Assembly (NCBI RefSeq): GCF_913020055.1
Contig: NZ_CAJWCF010000002.1
Coordinates: forward strand, 1 to 64,000
DNA length: 64,000 nucleotides
Source: an uncultured Paraglaciecola sp.
GTDB lineage: Bacteria; Pseudomonadota; Gammaproteobacteria; Enterobacterales; Alteromonadaceae
Direction: 5' to 3'
Position 1 is the stretch's first letter. Each line of letters starts with the position of its first letter. The translations under genes and the position numbers were made by a program. The notes under the pieces were generated by a model. That model was not told the origin of the DNA. It saw nothing but the letters and a program-made list of their open reading frames with translations, and did not search any database. This document shows positions 19,019-28,739 of the stretch, piece after piece.

Positions 19019-19537
19019 ATGATTTTTTCGTTCCAAGTTGGTTTTGACGTGGATTATGAGGCGCTTGGTTTAATATCGAATTGGACAGTGTTATTCCTAA
19101 TTAGCTTTTTAATCTTTTTTAGTATGGGGTTTTCAAGTGTTTTCCAAGGAATTGTCCCTAACAAAGAATCAGAATTGGAAAAAGAACCTATTTCAATAGC
19201 TGTGGTAGAACACATTCAGCAGTATATGACTGAACAAAAGCCTTATTTAAACCACGTTTTGACCATCCATAATTTGGCTAGGCAACTTAACATTGCTCCA
19301 CGTACCTTATCGCAAATCATCAATCGACATTTTCAGCAGAATTTTTTTGAATTCATCAATCAATATCGCGTTGAAGAAAGTAAAGTATTATTGATTTGTG
19401 AAAAACATAAAAAATCGACCATGTTAGACGTGATGGATCTGGCAGGCTTCAATAGTAAAGCCACTTTCAACACCTTCTTTAAAAAAATAGTCGGTTCTAC
19501 ACCGACTCAATATCGCAAAGATAAGCTCGTATCCTAG
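19019..19537 (+). pseudogene. C-terminal remnant of a membrane-anchored AraC-family regulator
   Basis: About 172 residues from the first ATG; the frame is open further upstream past 18960 without a credible start. What remains is one or two hydrophobic segments (NWTVLFLISFLIFFSMGF) and a complete AraC double-HTH (LTIHNLARQLNIAPRTLSQI ... VMDLAGFNSKATFNTFFKK, ending STPTQYRK). Intact relatives have a several-helix N-terminal membrane sensor of about 200 residues, which is missing here. It was divergent to the GH3 gene, so it probably regulated glucan use. It may still be expressed as a short protein, but I judge it a remnant. Confidence 0.7.
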
Positions 19538-19580
19538 TCGTATTGTTTAAGGCAAACCTTCAATTTAGGGAAGTTTTGAT

Positions 19581-22133
19581 TTAATGACCCATATAATTAA
19601 AGGAGGCTGTCAATCTGATATCCGCAGAAGACGAACCGAGCAACACCTTGAATTCGCCTTTTTCTGCTAACCAATTGTTCGATTTGATATCCCAAAATGA
19701 TAAGTCTCGTTGTTTAAGTCTCATCGAAACGGTTTTACTTTCACCTGCTTCTAAGAATACTTTATTAAAACCTTTTAACTCTTTAGCGGGTCGTTCGACA
19801 CTGGCTTCTTTATCGTTTAGGTATAATTGCACCACCTCACTACCGGCTACAGTGCCCGTATTTCGAATAGTGACTCGCACCTCTAGATCTTCATTTTCGC
19901 CTACTGAGGTAGATGACAGGCTAATATTCGAATATTTAAAGGTGGTATAAGACAATCCATGGCCAAAGGGAAACATTGGACGTATGTTGTTCTTTTCAAA
20001 CCACCTATAACCGATGAATACACCTTCAGGGTAAAGTGACTCCTGGGCATTGTAGTCGTTTAACATGATTGCTGAGGTATCACTCAAGTATTCAGGCAAA
20101 CTAATGGGCATTTTACCACCAGGGTTAACATCTCCGGTGAGTACTTCAGCAAAAGCATTACCTGCTTCCATGCCTGCATACCAGCCCCACACAATCGCTT
20201 TGGCTTTTTCTGCCCATGGCATTTCGACAGCAGAACCGGCGATCATAAAAATGATGGTTTGCGGGTTTGCTGCCAGCAATTTTGCAATAATCTCATCTTG
20301 GCCATGGGGCAGCTGCATATCAGGTCGGTCAATCGCTTCTCTGTCATCTCCATGGGATAAACCACCAAAATAAATTACTGTATCGGCAGCGGCCGCGGCG
20401 GATAAATATTCTTCTTCCGTGCTAAATAAATTTCCTGGTGCATCCCAGCCCAAGGTGAAATCTTCATGCCCATTAAAGTTAATAACCACGTCAATAGCTT
20501 TTCCAGAGGTTAACTCAATGGACATTGTATCGACCTGGTGTGAAGCATGGTTGGCAGACATTATGGTTTTACCATCAACGGTGATTGAATATTCCCCAGC
20601 CGAAGACATTTTGAATGTGTGTATGCCACTTTTAAGGGGGGTAATGCTTGCTGCCATTCGAATGAATTTGGTCGAGGTATTGCCTTTTCCTCTATATGCA
20701 GAGTCTACTATCCATGATTCTTCTATCGTTTCTTTTCTGTCTGAATTGTTATAAAACGTAATATTCCAAGCGGGTGTGCCGGTCCAATGTCGGGTGGCTA
20801 TATAATCTGCTGCAATGGAGGATAGGTCATTGGAACGCGTTCTCATTACAGTAATCTTAACCTCATCCCCTAATCGAGCTTGAAGACCCTCAAGAGGCGT
20901 AACTTCGTAAAGGCTTTTGACTTCGGATGAGCCTCCACCAAAACCATGTTTTTTATCGGCGTTAGCACCAAGTACTAATACATTTTTTAATGTTTTAGGG
21001 GTGAGCGGTAATACATTTTCGTTTTTAAGTAATACCACACCATTGGCCGCAATTGTTTTCGCATCCTGTTGATGTTGTTTGGTATTTCTTTGTCCGGATA
21101 ATCTGCTCTGGTCCATCATACCTATCGAAAATTGCACCCGTAGAATTCGTCTGACCTTGTCATCTAATACGGCGACTGGGACTTTTCCGGCGACAATCAT
21201 TTCAATTAAAGGATCAGCAAGAAAATAATCGTCATAGCTTTCCACGTCCGTTCCCATTTCAATATCCAATCCATAAATTGCAGCATCAAATGTATTGATA
21301 TCGACATTCCAATCAGTCAACAGTACACCTTGGTATCCCCATTCGCCTTTTAGGATGTCCATGACTAAATGTTTACTTTGATTGGCGTTGGTTCCAAAAT
21401 ATTGGTTGTAAGAGCCCATTACACCAAGTACTCCACCTTCTTTAACCGCCGCTTCAAAAGCGGGAAGGTAAACCTCTCTAAGTGTTCTTTCATCAGGTTT
21501 CGCATTCACACCGGTGCGATTCAGTTCTTGGGTATTCAAGGCATAATGTTTAACGGTAGCCGCTACATCATTTTTTTGGATCGCTTGTACTGCAGGGACC
21601 ACTAGCTTTGCAGCAAGTATCGGATCTTCCCCCATATATTCGAAGTTTCTTCCGTACAAAGGCAAGCGGGCAAGATTCACTCCAGGACCTAAAATAAAAT
21701 CCTTTCTGCGATGTCTTGCTTCACTGCCTAGGACATTGCCATGTAAGGAGGCCATTTGCGGATCCCAACTAGCAGCAACCGAGGTCAAATTGGGCAGGTA
21801 GGTAGAATGATCGTCAAGCCAATTTGCGGGTGCCCAGCCGTCCCGCTCCATTTCATATCTCACGCCATGGGGACCATCAGACAACCACATTTCATGGATC
21901 CCCAGTCTTTCTATTGCGGATATTTTAAACTTGCCGGTTGCGTGAACCAATGAGGTTTTTTCTGCTAAGGTCATTTGGCTAATCAAAACATTTATTTTTT
22001 CTTCTAGGTTAAGTAAACGTTGGGTATTTTGTGCAGTTGATTGATGTTGAACAGTTGGAAAACGTTCAGGCCAGCAGCCAAATAAGATAAAAACCATTAA
22101 GGGTAATAAAATAACGGATGTTTTAAATTTCAC
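19581..22133 (-). CDS. GH3 beta-glucosidase lipoprotein with PA14 insertion
   Basis: About 850-residue retaining glycoside hydrolase removing beta-linked sugars from glucan oligosaccharides. The signal peptide ends in the lipobox ILFGC, indicating a lipid-anchored enzyme. The GH3 N-terminal barrel has the substrate motif KHYALNTQE and the nucleophile Asp in LLTDWNVD (near residue 280). The C-terminal sandwich is interrupted by a PA14 domain (about 440-560, from WNITFYNNSD to LGWDAPGN), and a fibronectin-III-like domain closes the protein (YLNDKEASVERPAKELKGF). GTG 22133 starts a normal signal peptide; a TTG at 22151 is also open. It lies beside the GH3/AraC remnants and divergent from a binding protein, as expected for a carbohydrate locus. 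Confidence 0.92.
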   Translation of the reverse strand: MKFKTSVILLPLMVFILFGCWPERFPTVQHQSTAQNTQRLLNLEEKINVLISQMTLAEKTSLVHATGKFKISAIERLGIHEMWLSDGPHGVRYEMERDGWAPANWLDDHSTYLPNLTSVAASWDPQMASLHGNVLGSEARHRRKDFILGPGVNLARLPLYGRNFEYMGEDPILAAKLVVPAVQAIQKNDVAATVKHYALNTQELNRTGVNAKPDERTLREVYLPAFEAAVKEGGVLGVMGSYNQYFGTNANQSKHLVMDILKGEWGYQGVLLTDWNVDINTFDAAIYGLDIEMGTDVESYDDYFLADPLIEMIVAGKVPVAVLDDKVRRILRVQFSIGMMDQSRLSGQRNTKQHQQDAKTIAANGVVLLKNENVLPLTPKTLKNVLVLGANADKKHGFGGGSSEVKSLYEVTPLEGLQARLGDEVKITVMRTRSNDLSSIAADYIATRHWTGTPAWNITFYNNSDRKETIEESWIVDSAYRGKGNTSTKFIRMAASITPLKSGIHTFKMSSAGEYSITVDGKTIMSANHASHQVDTMSIELTSGKAIDVVINFNGHEDFTLGWDAPGNLFSTEEEYLSAAAAADTVIYFGGLSHGDDREAIDRPDMQLPHGQDEIIAKLLAANPQTIIFMIAGSAVEMPWAEKAKAIVWGWYAGMEAGNAFAEVLTGDVNPGGKMPISLPEYLSDTSAIMLNDYNAQESLYPEGVFIGYRWFEKNNIRPMFPFGHGLSYTTFKYSNISLSSTSVGENEDLEVRVTIRNTGTVAGSEVVQLYLNDKEASVERPAKELKGFNKVFLEAGESKTVSMRLKQRDLSFWDIKSNNWLAEKGEFKVLLGSSSADIRLTASFNYMGH

Positions 22134-22586
22134 AATGGCACCAAATAGCAATGATAGAATACAGCTTAATGGTAATCAGATTAGCAGTGAAAATCGTTCA
22201 AATGAGTGAGGTAACGCTTATTAATACGTTCAAATTAAAGTACCACCGTCAATACGTAACTTGAACCCCCTAGGAATCTAATTTAATTACATATGATTTT
22301 TGCAGTGTTCGTAACTAAATCTTTGATGCGACGGCATTTAGCTATATAGGTGGTGTAGGTTCATATTCAAAACCAAATCTTACATGAAAAGTTCCGTTTT
22401 CAAGTTACCTTTATTAAAGGTCGGCACAAAATAATATGCCATTAGCGGCTAAATTTAATTGCTTGAGATTGTTGTCTAAAATGCTCGTAAATTGTTTACC
22501 CTGAACAAGGTATGGCGTAAGTTAAGACGTAATACAGTGTTTTTGTAATACTAGTCGCTTGGAAACGTTTTTGTTTAGGAAATCAT
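22134..22586. other. Divergent intergenic region with an operator-like palindrome
   Basis: About 450 bases between the divergent GH3 and binding-protein genes; it must hold both promoters. No gene is seen. At 22561-22571 GGAAACGTTTT contains the palindrome AAACGTTT (22563-22570), the core seen in many LacI-family sugar operators. It lies 16-23 bases before the ATG of the binding-protein gene. No LacI-family gene is in the window, so the reading is tentative. Confidence 0.35.
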
Positions 22587-24488
22587 ATGACAAGTAAGTA
22601 TTTGAGGTGCCTCACTTTTATACTCTGTGTTTTGGTAGTAGGGCCAATTTCCGCCATTGAACAATCCGTCAAAATTGCCGTGTTGACCACAGGCGAACAG
22701 CAAATGAAAGCGTACAATAAATTGTTCTCACAGTTCGAATCGTCAACTAATATTAATGTTGAATTGCAGTTTTTTAGCGATATAACCTTTAAAAAACATA
22801 TCAAAGATTGGATTGAGTTAGGTACCTATGATTTGCTTTATTGGCAAGCTGGTAAAAGATTAGAAGATCTGGTTACCTCTGAAGAAATCATTCCATTATC
22901 CAGCCTTATCAACCTAGAAGATCTAAAACAACAATATAACTCTAATGTTTTACCCGTTGTTACCTATGATGATGAGATCTATGCATTACCACTTGGACAT
23001 TATATTTGGGGTTTTTATTATAACAAATCCATATTTAACGAATTAAAGCTTTCTCCCCCAAAGACATGGAAAGCGTTTAAAAAACTGATGTTTACTCTCA
23101 AAGAAAAAGGAGTAACGCCATTGGTTCAAGCAACGGATGGCCAATGGCCCATTTTGGCTTGGTTAGATTACCTTTCAGTGCACATAGGTGGCGAAAAATT
23201 TCGTCGCTCTTTAGTAAATGGTGACAGTGTTAATCCGGCTCACATGGCTGACTTATTGAAAGAGATCACATACTTAACTAATAAAGACGTATTTTTTGCC
23301 CCTGAACATACTTGGCGCTGGGATCAAGTTATTCCAGCAGTGTTAAGGCAGCAAGCAGCCATGACATTGATGGGGCAATTTGTTGAAGAAAAAATTGAAT
23401 TGATTGGAAATGAAAAAATAGGTTTTTTCCCATTCCCTGAAATGGGGTTAGGTCACGATGATATTGAAGTTGCTCCCATGGAATTACTGGTAGTGCCTTC
23501 TTCAAGTAATAAACAAACACAAGTGGCAAGTTTACTGAACTTTATTAGCAATTATACAGCAATCGATTCATTAGCATTTCAACTTGGTTGGTTGTCGGTG
23601 AGCAAACAGCCGGCTTATGTTGAAGCTCTTTCAGAGCGCTCTATCACCGCACAAAAACGCGTGCAAAACGCTTCATCTTTAGTGCAGTTCTTTGATCGTG
23701 ATGCTTCAACAGAAGTATCTTTAGCCTGGGGTAGTGCGTTAATTTCTAGTATTAGAAGTGGTAATACAAAGGCGATTGAACGATTGAATAATGAAGGTAT
23801 TCAGACTAATACATCGATAACCGAAAACATGATTGATGAAGGTAAATTATTGAGCTTCTCAAGTATGACAGGCAAAGGAACGTATCTGTATTCTCGTGTT
23901 TTGAGTGAAGCATATGGGACACTTGGTTATGATGTATCGGTTAACCGTTACAAAGACTCAAAAGCAGTGATTAGCTCGTTTAGCTTTGGAGCAGACGGTG
24001 ATTTGGTTAGAGTGATAAATATCCCAGAACTCAACAAAGTGGCTATTAAAGTGCCTGAATCCATATTAGAAACACGCTTGTTTTTAGTCGGCGGTCCGAA
24101 CGTAAAATGTGATCTTAAAAATAACCTTTTACCAATGGGGAGCTCACTTGCTTATGGTATTGATGCTAAAATTTTTGAAGAATGGGTAACCAAATTACAG
24201 CCAGACCAAGTGCTTAAAATGTCTTATCCTGCGGCTTGGCGATCACTTTATGCTGGTGATGTGGATTACATGATAGTGTTTGACCCCGAGTTGTTTACCA
24301 AGCGAAAACAACTGGAAGGACTGTGTTATCGAACACTACAAAAAGTGGCAAGTTATCATCATCTAGCTAATAAACATGCTGATATAGTTAACAAAGTTTC
24401 AGACGCTATTAAAAGCATAAAACAAACAGAAAAATACCAATCCATAAAAATGGAATTTGGATTAGGGCTTTTACCTGACGCGAGATAA
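22587..24488 (+). CDS. Periplasmic protein with two solute-binding domains (SBP_bac_1 + SBP_bac_3-like)
   Basis: 633 residues. The signal peptide is cleaved near ISAIEQ. Residues about 28-400 are an extracellular sugar-binding-protein fold (SBP family 1): TTGEQQMKAYNKLFSQFE, DLLYWQAGKR and LPLGHYIWGFYYNKSIFNEL are typical. After a short linker, residues about 430-630 look like a second binding fold of the SBP_bac_3 type (YLYSRVLSEAYGTLGYDVSV, YAGDVDYMIVFDPELF). No membrane helix or signalling domain follows, so it is a free periplasmic protein. There is no ABC permease or ATPase nearby. It may sense sugar for a partner sensor. ATG follows GGAAATC. Confidence 0.8.
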   Translation: MTSKYLRCLTFILCVLVVGPISAIEQSVKIAVLTTGEQQMKAYNKLFSQFESSTNINVELQFFSDITFKKHIKDWIELGTYDLLYWQAGKRLEDLVTSEEIIPLSSLINLEDLKQQYNSNVLPVVTYDDEIYALPLGHYIWGFYYNKSIFNELKLSPPKTWKAFKKLMFTLKEKGVTPLVQATDGQWPILAWLDYLSVHIGGEKFRRSLVNGDSVNPAHMADLLKEITYLTNKDVFFAPEHTWRWDQVIPAVLRQQAAMTLMGQFVEEKIELIGNEKIGFFPFPEMGLGHDDIEVAPMELLVVPSSSNKQTQVASLLNFISNYTAIDSLAFQLGWLSVSKQPAYVEALSERSITAQKRVQNASSLVQFFDRDASTEVSLAWGSALISSIRSGNTKAIERLNNEGIQTNTSITENMIDEGKLLSFSSMTGKGTYLYSRVLSEAYGTLGYDVSVNRYKDSKAVISSFSFGADGDLVRVINIPELNKVAIKVPESILETRLFLVGGPNVKCDLKNNLLPMGSSLAYGIDAKIFEEWVTKLQPDQVLKMSYPAAWRSLYAGDVDYMIVFDPELFTKRKQLEGLCYRTLQKVASYHHLANKHADIVNKVSDAIKSIKQTEKYQSIKMEFGLGLLPDAR

Positions 24489-24561
24489 CAGCATTTGAAT
24501 TCTGTAGTGGCAGAGATAGATAGCCGAGCTCGTCTTCTTTTGTCCTAAAACATCACCTTTG

Positions 24562-24600
24562 AAACCAAAAATCCCAGCGATTGGCTGGGATTTTTGGTTT
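24562..24600. terminator. Bidirectional terminator between the binding protein and lipA
   Basis: A perfect 17-bp stem (24562-24578 with 24584-24600, loop GATTG) has a GC core CCCAGC/GCTGGG and A/T flanks that give T-runs on both strands. It ends both convergent transcription units. Confidence 0.92.
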
Positions 24601-24628
24601 TAGTTGCTTGGTTTTATCTAACCGAAGC

Positions 24629-25591
24629 TTATTTGACTTCTTCACCCGCAGCTTGTTTATCCGCATGGTAACTAGAACGAACCATAGGGCCACTCGCAGC
24701 ATGACTGAAGCCCAATTCTTTGGCGACTTCACCTAGTTCGTCAAATTCATCAGGGTGCACGTAGCGCTTTAGCGGAAAGTGATGTTTGCTGGGCTGTAAA
24801 TATTGGCCCAAAGTTAACATTTCAACGTTATGTGCACGTAGATCCTTTAATACTTCAGCGATTTCGTGTTTGTCTTCGCCCATTCCCATCATTAGACCTG
24901 ATTTGGTGGGGATCTCAGGATGTTGTTGTTTAAATTTTTTCAATAAGTCTAATGACCATTGATAGTTCGCTCCGGGTCGGCATTCTCGGTATAAACGAGG
25001 GATAGTTTCAAGGTTGTGATTAAATACATCTGGAGGACTTATCTTGAGTATTTCAAGGGCTCTGTCCATACGACCTCTGAAATCGGGTACTAGTACTTCT
25101 ATCTTGGTAGATGGACTGTGTTCGCGAATAGCGCTAATACAGTCTACGAAGTGCTGAGCACCACCGTCGCGTAAGTCGTCTCGGTCTACTGAGGTGATAA
25201 CCACATATTTTAACTTCATCTCTGCAATGGTTTTAGCCAACTTGATTGGCTCTTCAGCACTTGGAGGTAAAGGTTTACCGTGAGCCACATCACAAAACGG
25301 GCAGCGACGGGTGCAGATATCACCCAAAATCATAAATGTCGCGGTGCCGTGATTAAAACATTCGGCTAGGTTAGGGCAACTGGCTTCTTCACATACAGAA
25401 TGTAAATTATTTTTACGTAAGGTTTTTTTAATATGGTCAATTTTGTCTGTGTTGCGGGGTAGCTTTATTTTGATCCACGCAGGTTTACGCAACATCTCTG
25501 CCTTTTCAGTGGGCATGATGGTAATAGGGATATGTTTAACTTTTTCGTCATCCCGAAGTTTTACTCCGGCTTGCGGTCGTGCGTTAGTCAT
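24629..25591 (-). CDS. lipA: Lipoyl synthase
   Basis: 320-residue radical-SAM enzyme inserting two sulfurs into protein-bound octanoyl groups to form lipoate. The radical-SAM cluster cysteines are in CTRRCPFC (residues 93, 97, 100) and the auxiliary cluster cysteines in [12 protein letters not shown] (67, 72, 78). The C-terminal RSSYHA provides the serine ligand of the auxiliary cluster. Length is normal. Its first 8 bases overlap the end of lipB, so the two are translationally coupled, and it is the last gene of the dacA-ybeD-lipB-lipA run. Confidence 0.98.
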   Translation of the reverse strand: MTNARPQAGVKLRDDEKVKHIPITIMPTEKAEMLRKPAWIKIKLPRNTDKIDHIKKTLRKNNLHSVCEEASCPNLAECFNHGTATFMILGDICTRRCPFCDVAHGKPLPPSAEEPIKLAKTIAEMKLKYVVITSVDRDDLRDGGAQHFVDCISAIREHSPSTKIEVLVPDFRGRMDRALEILKISPPDVFNHNLETIPRLYRECRPGANYQWSLDLLKKFKQQHPEIPTKSGLMMGMGEDKHEIAEVLKDLRAHNVEMLTLGQYLQPSKHHFPLKRYVHPDEFDELGEVAKELGFSHAASGPMVRSSYHADKQAAGEEVK

Positions 25592-26231
25592 TGAAGCCTT
25601 CTCTATATTCTGTATTTTTTATGCCTAATAAGGCAGTTAAATGTTTAGTCAGTTGGGTGCCTGCTTCAGCAAGCGTTTTAGGACCATTAAGTTGTGCGCA
25701 ATCTACCATTTCCAGACCGGCATAACCACAGGGATTTATTCTTTGAAACGGGCTTAAATCCATGTTGACGTTTAAAGCCAAGCCATGAAAAGAGCAACCT
25801 TTGCGAATTCTCAGGCCAATTGAGCAGACTTTTTTGCTATCAACATACACGCCTGGGGCATCTGCTTTAGGGTAAGCCTCTATGGCATAATCTTTTAATG
25901 TATTAACCACACATTCTTCTAATGCAGTGACTAAAGTTCTTACACCTAATTTGTTGCGTTTAAGGTTAAGTAACACGTACATCATTTGTTGACCGGGTCC
26001 GTGGTAGGTGACTTGGCCACCTCTATCGACTTTTACCACTGGAATATCGCCGGGCATAAGCACGTGTTCTTCTTTGCCTGCTTGGCCCTGAGTGAATACA
26101 GCTTGATGTTCAACTAACCAAATTTCGTCGGCAGTTTCAGCATCTCTGTTATTGGTGAAGTCTTGCATGGCTTGCCAGATTGGCAAGTAGGCTTGAATAC
26201 CTAGTTGCCTGACAATTAATTTAGCGGACAT
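25584..26231 (-). CDS. lipB: Octanoyl-[acyl-carrier-protein]-protein N-octanoyltransferase
   Basis: 215 residues. It moves octanoate from ACP to lipoyl domains, the step before LipA. The family motif [12 protein letters not shown] (near residue 70), the catalytic Cys in [11 protein letters not shown] (near 169) and the Lys in [11 protein letters not shown] are visible. It overlaps lipA by 8 bases and follows ybeD by 17 bases, the standard arrangement. Confidence 0.97.
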   Translation of the reverse strand: MSAKLIVRQLGIQAYLPIWQAMQDFTNNRDAETADEIWLVEHQAVFTQGQAGKEEHVLMPGDIPVVKVDRGGQVTYHGPGQQMMYVLLNLKRNKLGVRTLVTALEECVVNTLKDYAIEAYPKADAPGVYVDSKKVCSIGLRIRKGCSFHGLALNVNMDLSPFQRINPCGYAGLEMVDCAQLNGPKTLAEAGTQLTKHLTALLGIKNTEYREGFND

Positions 26232-26248
26232 ACAGTAAGTTAACGTTT

Positions 26249-26512
26249 TTACAGAACAACTTTAACTAACTCAAGCTTAGCCAGTTCAATGTAAATCGTT
26301 TCCATATGTTCTTTGCTGATTACCGTCACGCTAAGTGAAATAGAATGGTAAGTGCCTTTTGAGCTAGGTTTTACTACCGGTACATAATCACCTGGCGCGT
26401 GGATCTGCAGACAAGATATGACATCTTGCGGCAATTGCTCGTGGGCAATACCCATTATTTTAAAAGTTTGCTGACATGGAAAATCCAGCAGCTGATCAAA
26501 ATTAGTATCCAT
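26249..26512 (-). CDS. ybeD: YbeD/DUF493 (UPF0250) protein
   Basis: 87 residues with a ferredoxin-like ACT-type fold. The opening [17 protein letters not shown], the central [17 protein letters not shown] and the short length match the UPF0250 family that lies between dacA and lipB in many gammaproteobacteria. The molecular role is unknown; position suggests a link to lipoylation or PBP5 expression. Confidence 0.95.
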   Translation of the reverse strand: MDTNFDQLLDFPCQQTFKIMGIAHEQLPQDVISCLQIHAPGDYVPVVKPSSKGTYHSISLSVTVISKEHMETIYIELAKLELVKVVL

Positions 26513-26526
26513 CTTTCTCTCGTGTA

Positions 26527-27699
26527 TTAACTATCAAAGCCAAGCTGTAATTTAACAAAATCAACTATACGGTCGATAAACCCACCTTCTTTTACTTCTT
26601 GCAAAGCAACTAGTGGATACTCTGCAATGTCTTCACCTTCAATTTGTAAGTACAATTTACCCACAACTTCACCTTTGGCAATTGGGGCTCTTAAGTCTTT
26701 GTCTAGCTTAAAGTTAGCTTGTAAGTTTTTACTTTGGCCTCTAGGGATATTAATAGGGGTATCTTGCAAAATACCAAGGTCTACTGTTTCTTTATCGCCC
26801 ATAAAAATTCGGTGCGAAACAAAGCTGTCACCGGCTTTATAAGGAGTGATAGTTTCATAGAAGCGAAACCCGTATTTTAGTAACTTTTTATTTTCAACTT
26901 TACGTGCTCGCTCGCTGTCTGTGCCCATTACCACTGAAATTAAGCGCATATCACCTTGATACGCCGAAGTAATTAAACTGTATCCTGCATCAGAAGTATG
27001 GCCCGTTTTTATGCCATCAACATTCAAGCTTTTATCCCACAATAAGCCATTACGGTTGTATTGTTTAATATCGTTAAAAGTAAATTCTTTTTCAGCATAG
27101 AGTGCATATTCTTCTGGCACGTCGCGTATTAACGCGGCAGATAAAATCGCCATATCTCTTGGCGTAGTGTAATGCTGGGCATCATGTAAACCATGACTGT
27201 TAACAAAATACGTTGAGGTCATACCTAGTTTTTCAGCATGCATATTCATCATGCTAGCAAAGGCGTCTTCACTGCCAGCAATATGTTCTGCCATTGCTAC
27301 ACAGGCATCATTACCTGATTGCACAATAATGCCGCGGTTAAGGTCAGCAACTGATATTTTTTTGCCTACTTCGATAAACATTTTTGACGAATCTGGAAAG
27401 TTTTTAGCCCAAGCATTTTCAGAAATAGTCACCAAATCGGTTTCTGTAATATTGCCGTTGGCTATTTCAACACCGATTACATAACTGGTCATCATTTTCG
27501 TTAAACTGGCAGGGGGGATTTGAATGTCCGCATTTTGCTCTGCTATGACATTTCCCGTTTGAAAGTCCATTAATATGAAACCTTTCGCTGCAACACTAGG
27601 CGCAGGTGGGATAACAACAGCTGCAGAGGCTGAGAAAACACAGAAACACAAGACTATGCTGCTTACTAGAAAACCAAGATTCGTTTTTACTTTAAACAT
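26527..27699 (-). CDS. dacA: D-alanyl-D-alanine carboxypeptidase (PBP5/6 family)
   Basis: 390-residue low-molecular-weight penicillin-binding protein that trims the terminal D-Ala of peptidoglycan pentapeptides. The signal peptide ends near FSASAA. The catalytic triad motifs are SLTK (Ser65, Lys68), SGN (128-130) and KTG (231-233). The C-terminal beta domain and the amphipathic membrane anchor (GFIDRIVDFVKLQLG) are present. It heads dacA-ybeD-lipB-lipA, 15 bases before ybeD, with a 220-base gap from rlpA that should hold its promoter. Confidence 0.97.
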   Translation of the reverse strand: MFKVKTNLGFLVSSIVLCFCVFSASAAVVIPPAPSVAAKGFILMDFQTGNVIAEQNADIQIPPASLTKMMTSYVIGVEIANGNITETDLVTISENAWAKNFPDSSKMFIEVGKKISVADLNRGIIVQSGNDACVAMAEHIAGSEDAFASMMNMHAEKLGMTSTYFVNSHGLHDAQHYTTPRDMAILSAALIRDVPEEYALYAEKEFTFNDIKQYNRNGLLWDKSLNVDGIKTGHTSDAGYSLITSAYQGDMRLISVVMGTDSERARKVENKKLLKYGFRFYETITPYKAGDSFVSHRIFMGDKETVDLGILQDTPINIPRGQSKNLQANFKLDKDLRAPIAKGEVVGKLYLQIEGEDIAEYPLVALQEVKEGGFIDRIVDFVKLQLGFDS

Positions 27700-27919
27700 T
27701 AAACTACCGTTTTTGAAAATGTTGTAAGAATAGAAGTCTTAGGTATGTCTTGTTAGACATAAATCATGACCTCAAATTATGCACAGCAATATAGCACTTT
27801 GAGGGTTGAATTGCTGCTCTAGTGATCACTAAAACCCAATAATATGGGGCTTTTTTTTAGCTTCAACAATGTCAGACATACATTCTGCTAAAAAGTTTAA
27901 GTTTACGCAAAGAGTGAGA

Positions 27920-28732
27920 CTATTCTGAGTAAACCTTATACGCGCTAGGGTAGTCATTACGTTTAAGTTCGTTTAGTAACTTATCTGCTTCATACTCGTT
28001 TTCCATAGGTCCTAGACGTAGCTTGTAGATGCCTTTTTCGAATGTTGTTTTGTAGGTGCGTTGGTATAAGTTTTTTAAGCCTAGGGCCAATGTTTGTATT
28101 TTCTTTTTGTTTTGAGAGGCCACAACTTGAATAAACACCTGTTTTTCCGCGTTATTTTTGTCGTTATTCGCTATAACAGGAAGGGGGCCCACTGTGACGT
28201 TTCCGGTTTTATCTACATGGATAACATCTAACTTTACATCGGCAACACCTGATTTTAGCAAGTCTAATTTTAACGCTGCGGCATAAGATAGGTCTATCAC
28301 GCGACCACTGTGAAAAGGGCCTCTGTCGTTGACTCTAACGACTACCTGTTTGCCATTATTCTTATTAGTAACACGTACAAAAGAAGGTAAAGGGAGGGTT
28401 TTATGTGCGGCTGACATTTGGTACATATCGTAAATTTCACCATTTGCCGTTAAATGGCCATGAAACTTCTGTCCATACCAACTTGCGTGGCCTTCATCAC
28501 TAAAACCTTTACCTGTGTGCAGTGGCCGATAGCGTATGCCTCTTATTGTATAAGGCCGCATATTCGCTGTTTTATACGGCTCGTATTTAGCCACAGCATC
28601 CTTAGTTGTAACTCTTTGTGGAACTATTTTGGGGGCTGAGTCTTGCTCCTGATAATAACGCCCACTGGTAGTGCAACCAGCAGTTAGTAGGATTATTATC
28701 AGTAGAACAAGGTAACGATGATAATTTATCAT
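27920..28732 (-). CDS. rlpA: RlpA septal lytic transglycosylase-like lipoprotein
   Basis: 270-residue outer-membrane lipoprotein acting on denuded septal glycan. The lipobox is LTAGC near residue 20. The double-psi beta-barrel domain (about 78-170) has GHASWYGQKFHG, the conserved TANGE and VRVNDRGPF with the catalytic Asp. A C-terminal SPOR domain (about 195-268, from VFIQVVASQ) directs it to division sites. It starts 7 bases after mltB, so the two are one operon. Confidence 0.96.
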   Translation of the reverse strand: MINYHRYLVLLIIILLTAGCTTSGRYYQEQDSAPKIVPQRVTTKDAVAKYEPYKTANMRPYTIRGIRYRPLHTGKGFSDEGHASWYGQKFHGHLTANGEIYDMYQMSAAHKTLPLPSFVRVTNKNNGKQVVVRVNDRGPFHSGRVIDLSYAAALKLDLLKSGVADVKLDVIHVDKTGNVTVGPLPVIANNDKNNAEKQVFIQVVASQNKKKIQTLALGLKNLYQRTYKTTFEKGIYKLRLGPMENEYEADKLLNELKRNDYPSAYKVYSE

Positions 28733-28739
28733 GGCTGGA

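Noticed and set aside
27820-27860. Weak CCC/GGG hairpin with a T-run between rlpA and dacA
   Set aside because: A stem of only 3-4 bp with a long loop is not convincing as a terminator.
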